Below are positions 31,660 to 39,937 of a stretch of DNA of 64,000 nucleotides, one piece after another. Source of the stretch: Candidatus Heritagella intestinalis (GTDB lineage: Bacteria; Bacillota; Clostridia; Oscillospirales; Acutalibacteraceae); NCBI GenBank assembly GCA_904420555.1, contig CAJFVO010000004.1, positions 186,001-250,000 on the forward strand, read 5' to 3'. Below the pieces are notes generated by a model that was not told the origin of the DNA, ran no database searches, and was given only the letters and a program-made list of their open reading frames with translations. The position numbers and the translations under genes are program-made. Each line of letters starts with the position of its first letter. The stretch's first letter is position 1.

Positions 31660-32577
31660 TCACCCTTCTGCCGAAACCACTTCTTCTTCCGGTACTCCTG
31701 ATACTTCCGGTACCTCCGATACGGCTTCCTCTTTTTTGGGGGCGGGCCAGGGAAGGACCTTCTTCCGGACAATCATCCCCTCGTATTTGAGCTTGAACTG
31801 CACCCGGCCAATAAAGCGGTGATGGCAGCTCCGGCACTCAAAGGGGGCCCGGAAGCTCTTGTTCCGCAGGCTCCAGGGTTCCAGGCGCCGGGCGGTCTGG
31901 CCGCAGTGCTCACAGCGGAACAGCAGGTCGGACCGGCGGATATTGGGGTTGTTCAAGTCGCTGATAATCACGGTCTTGAAGAGCATCCGGTCATAGAATT
32001 CCTGCTGGCAGGCGTCCTGCATATGAGCGGCCAGGTCTTCCGGCCGGTAGAGCTTCTGCAGGCACTTCAGTGCCAGCAGGCTGTCGTCCAGGGCCCGGTG
32101 ATGCTCCACCCCGTCCTCGTCAATGCCCAGAAGCTGGGCGGCGGTGGAAAGCCCCATCTGCTGGGCGCTTTCCCGCCCCAGTTCGTCTTCACAGTACCGC
32201 TGCAAATCCACATACGCAGTGAGGAAGGGAATCTTCTCGCTGCCGCAGAAGTACCGGTAATTTTCGATGAGGGTCAAAATGTCGGAGGTGCCCCAGGTCA
32301 GCAGCACCGATTCTCCCGCCCATTTGCAGAAGCGGCTCTGTACCTGCATAAACTGCCGGCCCTGGGCCAGCTCCTCGTTGGTAATGCTGGTCAGGGTTTT
32401 CACCTTCCCGCTGAGCTTTTTCCCCACCTGGGGCCTGACCAGTGCGGAAAAGGTGTCTATGATTTCCAGCGAGTCATCAAATTTTACCGCGCCAAACTCG
32501 ATGATCTCGTTGAGAAACCCCTTTTTCTTACGGCTGTAGGTGCCGTTCCATTCCAAATCGAGAATGACATACTTCAT
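31660..32577 (-). CDS. DEDDh 3'-5' exonuclease-family protein (KapD/DnaQ-like) with zinc-ribbon tail
   Basis: 305 residues. The exonuclease domain occupies about 1-185: Exo I ILDLEWNGTY (Asp-Glu metal ligands), a central WGTSDILTLIENYRYF (Exo II Asp), and Exo III VEHHRALDDSLLAL (His, Asp), the DEDDh pattern. C-terminal to it is a two-CxxC zinc-ribbon-like element (CEHCGQ at about 222 and CRSCHH at about 250) and an acidic, Pro/Val-rich tail. Related to KapD (KinA-pathway sporulation inhibitor) and other RNase T/DnaQ-like nucleases; whether it acts on DNA or RNA is not known. Its ATG is 22 bp after the typA stop on the same strand, so they are likely co-transcribed. Confidence 0.85.
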   Translation of the reverse strand: MKYVILDLEWNGTYSRKKKGFLNEIIEFGAVKFDDSLEIIDTFSALVRPQVGKKLSGKVKTLTSITNEELAQGRQFMQVQSRFCKWAGESVLLTWGTSDILTLIENYRYFCGSEKIPFLTAYVDLQRYCEDELGRESAQQMGLSTAAQLLGIDEDGVEHHRALDDSLLALKCLQKLYRPEDLAAHMQDACQQEFYDRMLFKTVIISDLNNPNIRRSDLLFRCEHCGQTARRLEPWSLRNKSFRAPFECRSCHHRFIGRVQFKLKYEGMIVRKKVLPWPAPKKEEAVSEVPEVSGVPEEEVVSAEG

Positions 32578-32598
32578 GGTAGGACTCCAAACTATGGG

Positions 32599-34419
32599 TT
32601 ATTTTTTGCGGCTTGCCTTTTTCATCCGCAGCTCCTTGCTGAGAATCTGCTTGCGCATCCGGATGCTCTTGGGGGTGACCTCCACCAGCTCGTCGTCGGC
32701 GATGAACTCCAGGGACTGCTCCAGGCTCAGGATGGTGGGGGGCGTCAGCTTCAGGGCTTCGTCAGAGCCGGCGGCCCGGGTGTTGGTCACGTGCTTCTTT
32801 TTGCAGACGTTGACCACAATATCCTCGTTTTTGGGGCTGGCGCCCACAATCATGCCCTCGTATACTTCCACGCCGGGCCCAATAAACAGCTTGCCCCGGT
32901 CCTGGGCGGCAAAGAGGCCGTAGCCGGTGGCCTCGCCGGTTTCGTGGGCAATGAGGGAGCCCTGCTGGCGCTGGACAATGTCCCCCTTGTAGGGCTCGTA
33001 GCCGTCAAACACGTGGTTCATAATGCCGTTGCCGTTGGTGTCGGTGAGGAACTCCGAACGGTAGCCCATGAGGCCCCGGGCGGGGATTTTGAATTCCAGA
33101 TGGGTCATGCCCGTTTCCCGGGTGCCCATGTTCACCATTTCCGCCTTGCGGGTGCCCAGCTTTTCCATAACGGCGCCCACATAGCTGTCCGGCACTTCGA
33201 TCATCAAAAGCTCAATGGGCTCGCACTTTTTGCCGTCGATTTCCTTGTAAATCACGCTGGGGCGGGAAACCTGGAACTCGTAGTTCTGGCGGCGCATCTG
33301 CTCGATGAGGATGGACAGGTGCAGCTCGCCGCGGCCGGAAACCTTAAAGGTATCGGCGGATTCGGTCTCCTCCACCCGCATGGCCACGTTGGTCTCCACT
33401 TCCTTAAAGAGCCGGTCCCGGAGGTTCCGGGAGGTGACGTACTTGCCTTCCCGGCCGGCAAAGGGGCTGTTGTTCACCATGAACATCATGGAGACGGTGG
33501 GCTCGTCGATTTTCACAAAGGGCAGGGGCTCCACACAGGCAGGGTCGCAGGCGGTCTCGCCGATGTTCAGGTCTGCCAGGCCGGAAACCGCCACAATGTC
33601 CCCCAGGGCGGCGCTTTGGGATTCCACCCGCTTCAGGCCCTCAAACTGATAGAGCTTGGAAATCTTCACATTCTGGGTGGTGCCGTCCCGATGGCAGAGC
33701 ACCATATTCTCGTTGACCTTAATGGAGCCTCTCTCTACACGGCCAATGCCGATGCGGCCCACATACTCGTCATAGTCGATGTTGGAGAACAGCACCTGGG
33801 CCGGGCCGCTCAAATCGCCGGTGGGGGCGGGGACTTCCTTGAGAATCATCTCAAAGAGGGGGACCATGTCGGTGCCCGGGGTGTGGGGGTCCAGGCTGGC
33901 ATAGCCGTCCCGGCCGGAAGCGTACACCACCGGGAATTCCAGCTGGTCGTCGTTGGCTCCCAGCTCAATGAACAAATCCAGGACTTCGTCCACCACTTCT
34001 TCCGGGCGGGCGCCGGGGCGGTCGATTTTGTTGACCACCACCACGGGCTTTTTGCCCAGGCCCAAGGCCTTTTTCAGCACAAACCGGGTTTGGGGCATAC
34101 ATCCCTCAAAGGCGTCCACCAGCAGGAGCACGCCGTCCACCATCATCAGGATACGCTCCACTTCGCCGCCGAAATCCGCGTGGCCGGGGGTGTCCACAAT
34201 GTTGATCTTGGTCCCCTGGTACATGACGGCGGTGTTTTTGGAAAGAATGGTAATACCCCGCTCCCTTTCCAGGTCATTGGAGTCCATTACCCGCTCGGCC
34301 ACTGCCTCGTTCTGGCGGAAGATGCCGCTTTGCCGGAGCAGCTGGTCCACCAGGGTGGTTTTGCCGTGGTCAACATGGGCGATAATGGCAATGTTGCGCA
34401 AATCATTTCTTGTATCCAT
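32599..34419 (-). CDS. typA: Translational GTPase TypA/BipA
   Basis: 606 residues, the standard length. GTPase domain: G1 [10 protein letters not shown] (about 14-23), G2 RGITI, G3 [16 protein letters not shown]4 [10 protein letters not shown]. Then EF-G-like domains II, III and V and the TypA-specific C-terminal domain with [18 protein letters not shown] and [22 protein letters not shown]. Ribosome-associated, helping 50S assembly and growth at low temperature or stress. Read from a promoter at 34609-34637, giving an unusually long leader (about 180 bases). The exonuclease gene follows 21 bp downstream. Confidence 0.98.
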   Translation of the reverse strand: MDTRNDLRNIAIIAHVDHGKTTLVDQLLRQSGIFRQNEAVAERVMDSNDLERERGITILSKNTAVMYQGTKINIVDTPGHADFGGEVERILMMVDGVLLLVDAFEGCMPQTRFVLKKALGLGKKPVVVVNKIDRPGARPEEVVDEVLDLFIELGANDDQLEFPVVYASGRDGYASLDPHTPGTDMVPLFEMILKEVPAPTGDLSGPAQVLFSNIDYDEYVGRIGIGRVERGSIKVNENMVLCHRDGTTQNVKISKLYQFEGLKRVESQSAALGDIVAVSGLADLNIGETACDPACVEPLPFVKIDEPTVSMMFMVNNSPFAGREGKYVTSRNLRDRLFKEVETNVAMRVEETESADTFKVSGRGELHLSILIEQMRRQNYEFQVSRPSVIYKEIDGKKCEPIELLMIEVPDSYVGAVMEKLGTRKAEMVNMGTRETGMTHLEFKIPARGLMGYRSEFLTDTNGNGIMNHVFDGYEPYKGDIVQRQQGSLIAHETGEATGYGLFAAQDRGKLFIGPGVEVYEGMIVGASPKNEDIVVNVCKKKHVTNTRAAGSDEALKLTPPTILSLEQSLEFIADDELVEVTPKSIRMRKQILSKELRMKKASRKK

Positions 34420-34768
34420 TTTCTCTTACCTCACTTCGGGGATTGGCAGGGGAAGGGCCTCCCTGCGGTTCTGTTCTTTCGTTGCTCTCTTTTTGCTCTC
34501 TTTTGGGTCCAGGCCAGCCCTGGATTTCCGAATCATCACGGCCTGCCGGGGACGGGGCAGGGCGTTTTTCCGTCCTGCATCCAGTTCCTGCAAGACAGAA
34601 GCGGAAATAGTATACCACTTTTTCTTGTTTTTGTGAAGGTTCCCCCTCTGGCTGGGCCGGAGAAAACCCGACGAAAAAAGGCGGTTCCTCTCCCGGCTCT
34701 TTTGTCGATTCTGCGCCGGAATGGGGGAAGAAGGGAAGCGCCCCTGGGAAAACCCGCCCGCGGCAAAC
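34420..34768 (-). other. typA leader and upstream region
   Basis: 349 bp without a gene. Contains the typA promoter (34609-34637) and its roughly 180-base leader, which is GC-rich with several short inverted repeats but no riboswitch class I recognise. Confidence 0.4.
34609..34637 (-). promoter_or_regulatory. typA promoter
   Basis: Minus strand TTCACA (34632-34637), 17 bp, TATACT (34609-34614) preceded by TGG. The start codon is about 185 bp downstream. Confidence 0.6.
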
Positions 34769-34802
34769 AAAAAGCCCTGACAGATGACCTGTCAGGGCTT
34801 TT
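34769..34802. terminator. Terminator after tRNA-Gly
   Basis: AAAAGCCCTGACAG / CTGTCAGGGCTTTT, a 14-bp perfect stem with a five-base loop. On the minus strand it lies directly beyond the tRNA CCA end. Confidence 0.88.
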
Positions 34803-34807
34803 CAATC

Positions 34808-34883
34808 TGGAGCGGACGACGAGGCTCGAACTCGCTACCTCCACCTTGGCAAGGTGGCGCTCTACCAGATGAGCTACGTCCGC
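34808..34883 (-). tRNA. tRNA-Gly (anticodon GCC)
   Basis: 76 bases including an encoded CCA. The acceptor stem GCGGACG/CGTCCGC closes the cloverleaf. The anticodon arm is CCACC-TTGCCAA-GGTGG, giving anticodon GCC, which reads GGC and GGU. The T-arm has GTTCGAGCC, the D-arm AGCTCATCTGGTAGAGC, and the discriminator base is U as usual for tRNA-Gly. A terminator follows at 34769-34802. Confidence 0.96.
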
Positions 34884-35071
34884 AAGCGGAACGATGACTA
34901 TTATACGGCAGGCTTTGACAAATGTCAAGGCTTTTTTTCAAGTTTTTTTCTTTTTCCCCGGTTATGCAGGAAGAAAAGGGACGGCGCTTCCCGGAAATTT
35001 GCACCGCCAAGGCCCTTTCTCGGGGCGTGTGCAAAATATTCACATATCACCCTGCAAACGAAAAAGAGCGA

Positions 35072-35077
35072 TATAAT
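35072..35077 (+). promoter_or_regulatory. -10 box before the XRE regulator
   Basis: TATAAT with no convincing -35. The start codon is 47 bp downstream. Confidence 0.4.
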
Positions 35078-35123
35078 AGTAAAAAATGGGGGGGAATTTT
35101 TGTTTTGGTAAAGGGGGATGTCT

Positions 35124-35549
35124 ATGCGCTATCAAAAACCCGGGGAAAAGCTGCAGGATATTCGGGTTCGCGCCGGTTTTACGCAGAAACAGGTTGCCGA
35201 CGCGCTGAAAATCGACCGCTCCACCTATGCTTCTTATGAGATTGGGCGGAGCCAGCCCAGCCCCGCCACCCTGCTGCAGCTTTCTAAAATCTTCAACACC
35301 GCCATGGAAAACTTGCTGGATGACGAGTTGATCCGCGTGTATGTGCAGGACGCGGTGAAGTTTTCGCCCAGCCATGGGGCGTATGGGGGCGGGAATGCAT
35401 ACGATCCCGGGGCAGGGGAGCAGGTCTTTGACCTCTCCAAGGACGAGCACGCCCTGCTGGCCCTGTATCGGGCGGCGGACCCGGAGCTGCGCAGCAGAAT
35501 GCTTGCCCAGCTGAAAGAAATGTTCCAGGAGGGCTCTGGGGAAGCGTAA
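35124..35549 (+). CDS. XRE-family (Cro/C1-type helix-turn-helix) regulator
   Basis: 141 residues from the ATG at 35124, since AAGGGGG would abut the alternative ATG at 35118. N-terminal HTH_3 domain (about 8-62): LQDIRVRAGFTQKQVADALKIDRSTYASYEIGRSQPSPATLLQLSKIF, a textbook Cro/CI fold. The C-terminal part is a glycine-rich linker and a helical end (LSKDEHALLALYRAADPELRSRMLAQLKEMF), similar to many short chromosomal XRE regulators in Clostridia. It carries no peptidase domain. Targets are unknown. Monocistronic or leading into the DUF4364 gene 169 bp downstream. Confidence 0.88.
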   Translation: MRYQKPGEKLQDIRVRAGFTQKQVADALKIDRSTYASYEIGRSQPSPATLLQLSKIFNTAMENLLDDELIRVYVQDAVKFSPSHGAYGGGNAYDPGAGEQVFDLSKDEHALLALYRAADPELRSRMLAQLKEMFQEGSGEA

Positions 35550-35718
35550 CCCCGTGTTTCCCGCCGTCCAGCCTGGAGAAAAATCAACCCAAAGGTTCCC
35601 TCTGGTTCAGCCGCCGGAGGGAGTTTTTTTGTCCAAAAAAGAGGACGAATCCCTTTTAAAGAGCCGGAAATTGTGCTATACTGAAAAAAGACCCGGGACG
35701 CCAAGGGAGGGGATGCTT

Positions 35719-36309
35719 GTGGGTCAGGAAACCTTTACCGCTGGGGTAGGGCCCGGCGGCCTGCGCACCAAAAACGACATTCGGGTTTTGGTGTGCTATC
35801 TGCTTTCCAGTGTGGATGCGCCGCTTTCCGAGGCGGACATTTTATCCATCCTCCAGGGATATGACCTGGCCAATTACTTTGAAATCATGGACGTTTTGTC
35901 CGACCTGCTGAAAAAGGGCCTGATTGTCCGGCCCCAGGGCCAGCCGGATTGCGTGCAGGCAGCCCCTGCGGGGAAAGAGGTGGCTGCTCAGCTGGATATG
36001 ACGCTGCCCCTTTCTGTGCGGGAAAAGACCGTGGCAGCGGCGGTAAACCTGCTGGCCCGGGCCCGCCGGGAGCAGGAAAACCGGGTGGAGATCAAGAAAA
36101 ACGAGCGGGGCTATTCCGTTACCTGCCATGTGTCCGACCGGGAAATGGATTTGCTCACTTTCACCCTGTATGCCCCGGACCTGTATCAGGCCCGGCTCAT
36201 CAAGAAGAATTTTCACCGGGAACCGGGCATGGTCTACCGGGCGGTGCTGGCCGCCGTCACCGGAAGCCGGGAGCTGGCCGCAGACGCCCTGCGGCGGATT
36301 ATCCCCTGA
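35719..36309 (+). CDS. DUF4364 family protein (winged-helix-like)
   Basis: 196 residues from the GTG at 35719, six bases after GGGAGGGG; the ATG at 35713 abuts that ribosome site and is less likely. Residues 12-75 resemble a winged helix (NDIRVLVCYLLSSVDAPLSEADILSILQGYDLANYFEIMDVLSDLLKKGLI). The C-terminal half is beta-rich (YSVTCHVSDREMDLLTFTLYAPD). This layout is the DUF4364 family, widespread in Clostridia and without an established role; a DNA-binding regulator is plausible. The last 11 bases overlap the convergent HAD gene. Confidence 0.82.
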   Translation: MGQETFTAGVGPGGLRTKNDIRVLVCYLLSSVDAPLSEADILSILQGYDLANYFEIMDVLSDLLKKGLIVRPQGQPDCVQAAPAGKEVAAQLDMTLPLSVREKTVAAAVNLLARARREQENRVEIKKNERGYSVTCHVSDREMDLLTFTLYAPDLYQARLIKKNFHREPGMVYRAVLAAVTGSRELAADALRRIIP

Positions 36310-37147
36310 GCGGCCCGCCTGGAAGTATGTATTGGAAAATCGCCAGCGCGGCGCCGTCCTCCTCACAGGGAGGGGCCACCGCCCGGGCGATTTTTTTCAG
36401 TTCCGGGGAAGCGTTCCCCATAGCGATGGGGAAGCCGGCGTATTCCAGCATGGCCCGGTCGTTTCCGCTGTCCCCCATAGCGGCCATGGCCTCCCGGCCA
36501 ATCCCCAGGTGCGCCCCCAGGGCCTGGAGCCCCAGGGCTTTGCTGCACCCCGCCGCGTTGATTTCCAGGTTGTCCGGGAAGGAGGACGCCAGCTCCAGGC
36601 CGCCAAAGGCTTGGAGCCGCTGGGAAATCTCCCGGCGCAGGGGGTCCGGCAGCCAGGGCAGGTTGATTTTTTCCGGGCAAATCTTCTCCCGCACCAGGGT
36701 TTCCCGCAGGCTGCCGGTGAGGCGGTAGGGCTTTTCCAGGAAGAGGCGTTTTTCCTGGGGGAAGCCCCAGGCTTCCAGGGCTTTGCGGCGGCTGCCGGTT
36801 TCGGTGACCGCCCCGCCCCCGGCGTAGAATTCCTTATAGACCGGATATTCCTCCAAAATCGCCAGGACCTTCTCCGCGGTTTCCCAGGGAATCAGCCGGG
36901 AGAAGAGCACCTTCCCCTCCTGCAAATCCCACACAGAAGCCCCGTTGCAGGTGACGGCATAGCGGATGCAGGGGAGGGCCGTCAGGGCCGGCGGCAGGAA
37001 ATCCCGCATACGGCCGGTGGCGGGCACAGGGAAAATCCCGGCTTTGGCGGCTTCTTCCAGGGCTTTGGCCCCAAGAGGGGAGAGCACCCCGCCTTTTTGC
37101 AGCAGGGTCCCGTCCAGGTCAAAGGCCAGCAGTTGACAGCTTTTCAT
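36299..37147 (-). CDS. HAD-superfamily phosphatase, Cof subfamily
   Basis: 282 residues. Haloacid dehalogenase fold with motif I FDLDGTL (nucleophile Asp at about 9), motif II TGR (about 45-47), a C2B cap domain from about 85 to 190, motif III Lys near 205 (CSKALGLQAL) and motif IV MGDSGNDRAMLEYAG (about 225-240). The Cof/YbjI-like (IIB) type dephosphorylates sugar phosphates, nucleotides or cofactor intermediates; the substrate is not predictable. Its 3' end overlaps the DUF4364 gene by 11 bp in convergent orientation. Confidence 0.92.
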   Translation of the reverse strand: MKSCQLLAFDLDGTLLQKGGVLSPLGAKALEEAAKAGIFPVPATGRMRDFLPPALTALPCIRYAVTCNGASVWDLQEGKVLFSRLIPWETAEKVLAILEEYPVYKEFYAGGGAVTETGSRRKALEAWGFPQEKRLFLEKPYRLTGSLRETLVREKICPEKINLPWLPDPLRREISQRLQAFGGLELASSFPDNLEINAAGCSKALGLQALGAHLGIGREAMAAMGDSGNDRAMLEYAGFPIAMGNASPELKKIARAVAPPCEEDGAALAIFQYILPGGPLRG

Positions 37148-37351
37148 AAAAAACGCCCCTTTTCAGCAGATTCCGTGGTTCCCGGCATATTGCCGCGCAT
37201 ATTGCCGCGCAGGTCTGCCGGGGGTTTTATTATACCACAGTCCCAAAAGGAAGGACAGCTTTCCGGGACTTTTCACCGGAATTTGCATAAAACCGGAGAC
37301 AACCCGGGCAAAATATGGTATACTAAAAGGAGACCGCCTGTTTTCAGAGAA

Positions 37352-37382
37352 AAAGAGGGACGCCGGTGTCCGGCGCCCCTCC
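37352..37382 (-). terminator. Terminator of the DUF1540 gene
   Basis: On the minus strand AGGGGCGCCGG, three-base loop, CCGGCGTCCCT (one mismatch) then CTTTTTCT, 13 bp after the stop codon. Confidence 0.7.
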
Positions 37383-37394
37383 CAGGCTGTCAGG

Positions 37395-37718
37395 TCAGCG
37401 GCAGCTGAAGGTGCTGCACTCGGTCTCGCTTTTGTTGGTGACGTTGCCGCAGCAGCAGTCCACGCAGACATTGGAGGCTTCGCAGCTGCCCTGGCAGTTA
37501 TACTGGCACCGGCCGGCTTCACACCGGATGCTGGAAGAACTGCCGGCATGGCCGCCGGCCTGGTTCATGGGCGCCTGGCCCCGCTTCTCTTCATAGGAAG
37601 CGCAGCAGGTCTGGCTGCTGGTGTCGGCGTTGTTCCCGCTCACATGGATGCCGGGCAGGGCGCAGCGGCCCGCCTGATAGTGGGCGCAGGAGGTTACTTT
37701 ACATTCCAAATGGGTCAT
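37395..37718 (-). CDS. DUF1540 domain-containing small cysteine-rich protein
   Basis: 107 residues from the ATG at 37718 (AAAGGA nine bases upstream). Two copies of the DUF1540 cysteine pattern. The first is at about 6-42 (LECKVTSCAHYQAGRCALPGI, TSSQTCCASYEEK). The second is at about 65-105 (IRCEAGRCQYNCQGSCEASNVCV, SETECSTFSCR). They total some 15 cysteines, suggesting metal binding. In Clostridia DUF1540 proteins are small, cytosolic and sometimes sporulation-associated; no function is established. Monocistronic, with a terminator at 37352-37382. Confidence 0.88.
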   Translation of the reverse strand: MTHLECKVTSCAHYQAGRCALPGIHVSGNNADTSSQTCCASYEEKRGQAPMNQAGGHAGSSSSIRCEAGRCQYNCQGSCEASNVCVDCCCGNVTNKSETECSTFSCR

Positions 37719-37817
37719 TTGCACTCATCCTTTCTGACAAATCACAGACCAAAATACGAACAGGGCAGAGAGGGCGCTTCCCTCTCTGGCCTATCCTTCC
37801 CCGTTTGCCGTTCCCTT

Positions 37818-37835
37818 ATACAGGCCCGCCTGTAT
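37818..37835. promoter_or_regulatory. Palindrome upstream of fabH, candidate operator
   Basis: ATACAGGC-CC-GCCTGTAT, a perfect 8-bp inverted repeat, 35 bp before the fabH ATG. It is unlike FapR or FabT sites. Confidence 0.4.
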
Positions 37836-37869
37836 GTTGTATCATAAAAACCTTCAGGAGGTATTGATT

Positions 37870-38826
37870 ATGAATTTTAAAATCATCGGGACCGGGAGAG
37901 CCTGCCCCGCCTGCGTGAAAACCAACGACGACCTGACGGAGTTCCTGGATACCTCGGACGAGTGGATCCGCACCCGTACCGGCATTGAGGAGCGCCATGT
38001 GATGCAGGACGGCGAAAGCATCTCCCAGCTGGCTGTCCAGGCGGCGCGGGCTGCCCTGGAAAACGCAGAAACCGACCCTTCGGAGCTGGACTTTGTCATC
38101 TGCTCCACCATCCGGGGCGACTACATCACCCCCTCTATGGCCTGCATTGTGGCCCGGGATTTGGGGGTGCGCTGCATGGCCTTTGATTTGAACGCCGCCT
38201 GCTCCGGTTTTATTTATGCCCTGGACTGCGCCGCCGGCTACTTTGAGCGGGGCCGCGCCAAAAAGGGCCTGATTGTTTCCGCAGAAGCCATGTCCAAAAT
38301 GGTGGACTGGCAGGACCGGGCCACCTGCGTTTTGTTCGGCGACGCCGCCGGCGCCGCCGTGCTGGAACTGGGCGACAATGTGCTGGCTTCCCAGCTGAGC
38401 TCCAACGGCAATGTGGACGCCCTGAACATTCCCCATGTCTACGGCAATTCCCCCTTCAGCCACGACGACGCCCAGCCCTCTTACCTCCACATGGACGGCC
38501 ACGAGGTCTATAAGTTCGCTGTAAACGCCATGGCCACGGGCCTGGCGGAGACCATCCAGGCGGCAGGCTTGGAGCAGTCCCAGATTGACCATGTGCTGCC
38601 CCACCAGGCCAATATGCGCATTATCCAGTCGGCCATGAAGAAGCTCAGCATCCCTCACGACCGCTACCGCATCAACATCAACCGCTACGGCAATACCTCC
38701 TCCGCCTGCATCCCGGTGCTCCTGGACGAGCTGAACCAGGCCGGCAAATTGGAGCGGGGGCAGATTCTGGCATTGACGGCCTTTGGCGGCGGCCTGACCA
38801 ACGGCGCTATGGTGCTGCGCTGGTAA
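37870..38826 (+). CDS. fabH: 3-oxoacyl-ACP synthase III (KAS III)
   Basis: 318 residues from the ATG at 37870 (AGGAGG at 37856-37861). Condenses acetyl-CoA or another primer CoA with malonyl-ACP, the first step of type II fatty acid synthesis. Catalytic triad visible: Cys in DLNAACSGFIYAL (about 112), His in VLPHQANMRI (about 240) and Asn in NRYGNTSSACIP (about 270), with C-terminal TAFGGGLTNGAMVLRW. Two candidate control sites lie nearby: the palindrome at 37818-37835 upstream and the FabT-like box downstream before fabK. It is separated from fabK by 163 bp that contain a promoter but no acpP. Confidence 0.96.
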   Translation: MNFKIIGTGRACPACVKTNDDLTEFLDTSDEWIRTRTGIEERHVMQDGESISQLAVQAARAALENAETDPSELDFVICSTIRGDYITPSMACIVARDLGVRCMAFDLNAACSGFIYALDCAAGYFERGRAKKGLIVSAEAMSKMVDWQDRATCVLFGDAAGAAVLELGDNVLASQLSSNGNVDALNIPHVYGNSPFSHDDAQPSYLHMDGHEVYKFAVNAMATGLAETIQAAGLEQSQIDHVLPHQANMRIIQSAMKKLSIPHDRYRININRYGNTSSACIPVLLDELNQAGKLERGQILALTAFGGGLTNGAMVLRW

Positions 38827-38929
38827 AAGGGCCGGGTTCAGGCGGAATGTTTTTGGCAAATTCGAGTTTTTTCCTTGGAAAAACTTGAAAAAACCGCAAA
38901 AAAACAGTATGCTAATTAGATATGGAACC

Positions 38930-38950
38930 TATAATACTTTGAATGTCAAA
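38930..38950 (+). promoter_or_regulatory. fabK promoter -10 with FabT-like operator
   Basis: TATAAT (38930-38935) followed at 38938-38950 by TTTGA-ATG-TCAAA, the inverted repeat recognised by FabT-type MarR regulators in streptococci. It overlaps the expected transcription start, consistent with repression of the fab/acc operon. Confidence 0.6.
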
Positions 38951-38989
38951 TGAAAACCGAGAAATTATTCGAAGGAGTGTTCTACCATT

Positions 38990-39937
38990 ATGATTCGTAC
39001 ACCAATCTGCGACCTGCTGGGGATTGAATACCCCATTTTCCAGGGGGGCATGGCCTGGGTGGCCGATGCCAGCCTGGCTTCCGCTGTTTCCAACGGGGGC
39101 GGCTTAGGGCTCATTGCCGCCATGAATTCCAACGGCGAGCAGCTCCGGGAAGAAATCCGCAAGTGCCGTGAAATGACGGACAAGCCCTTTGGCGTGAACA
39201 TCATGCTCATGAGCCCCTTTGTGGAGGAGACCGCCAAGGTTGTGATAGAGGAGAAGGTCCCCGTGATCACCACCGGCGCAGGCAACCCCAGCCGCTATAT
39301 GGAAGCTTGGCTGGCAGCCGGCATTAAGGTCATCCCCGTGGTTCCCTCCACCGGCGTGGCCCGGATGGTGGAAAAGCACGGCGCAGCGGCAGTCATTGCC
39401 GAGGGCGGCGAGAGCGGCGGCCATATCGGCGAGCTGACCACCATGGCCCTGGTGCCCCAGGTGTGCGACGCAGTCTCCATTCCGGTGCTGGCAGCCGGCG
39501 GTATTGCCGACGGCCGGGGCATTGCGGCTTCCTTTATGCTGGGCGCAGTGGGCGTCCAGGTGGGCACCCGCTTCCTGGTAGCCAACGAGTGCACCATCAG
39601 CCAGGTGTATAAGGATAAGGTCCTCAAGGCCCGTGATACGGACACCATCGTCACCGGCAAGCGCCTGGGTCATCCCATGCGTTCCCTGAAGAACCCCTTC
39701 TCCAAGGAGTTCGCCAAGCTGGAATACGACACCTCCGTCACCGCCGAGGAGCTGGAGAAGATGGGCCTGGGCGCCCTGCGCCGGGCTGCTCGCGAGGGCG
39801 ACGCCAAGGGCGGCACCTTCCTGGCAGGCCAGGTGGCTTCCATGGTGAAGAAGGAGCAGCCTGCCGCTGAAATCATCACCGAGATGTTTGCAGAAGCAGA
39901 AGAAATCCTGAAGGGGGCTGCGAAATGGGTAAGATAG
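38990..39937 (+). CDS. fabK: Enoyl-ACP reductase II (FabK)
   Basis: 315 residues. FMN-dependent reductase performing the last step of the elongation cycle; the non-FabI isoform typical of streptococci and many Clostridia. Nitronate-monooxygenase-like TIM barrel: TPICDLLGIEYPIFQGGMAWVAD (start), GGGLGLIAA, PFGVNIMLMSP, the FMN-binding IAEGGESGGHIGE (about 138-150), AAGGIADGRGIAASFMLGA and VQVGTRFL. The start has GAAGGAG ten bases upstream. First gene of the operon proper, overlapping fabD by 13 bp, and preceded by a FabT-like box. Confidence 0.96.
   Translation: MIRTPICDLLGIEYPIFQGGMAWVADASLASAVSNGGGLGLIAAMNSNGEQLREEIRKCREMTDKPFGVNIMLMSPFVEETAKVVIEEKVPVITTGAGNPSRYMEAWLAAGIKVIPVVPSTGVARMVEKHGAAAVIAEGGESGGHIGELTTMALVPQVCDAVSIPVLAAGGIADGRGIAASFMLGAVGVQVGTRFLVANECTISQVYKDKVLKARDTDTIVTGKRLGHPMRSLKNPFSKEFAKLEYDTSVTAEELEKMGLGALRRAAREGDAKGGTFLAGQVASMVKKEQPAAEIITEMFAEAEEILKGAAKWVR

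Noticed and set aside
31819-34872. A 1017-codon plus-strand open frame opposite the exonuclease and typA
   Set aside because: Antisense shadow of typA and the exonuclease, driven by high GC in third positions; no recognisable domain.
37319-37324. A rightward promoter (TGG-TATACT) near 37319
   Set aside because: An extended -10 is present, but it points into the convergent DUF1540 terminator with no plus-strand gene until fabH 550 bp away; not supported as functional.
38827-38989. A missed acpP gene between fabH and fabK
   Set aside because: The gap is only 163 bp, too short for a roughly 75-codon acyl carrier protein, and no DSL phosphopantetheine motif is found in any frame.
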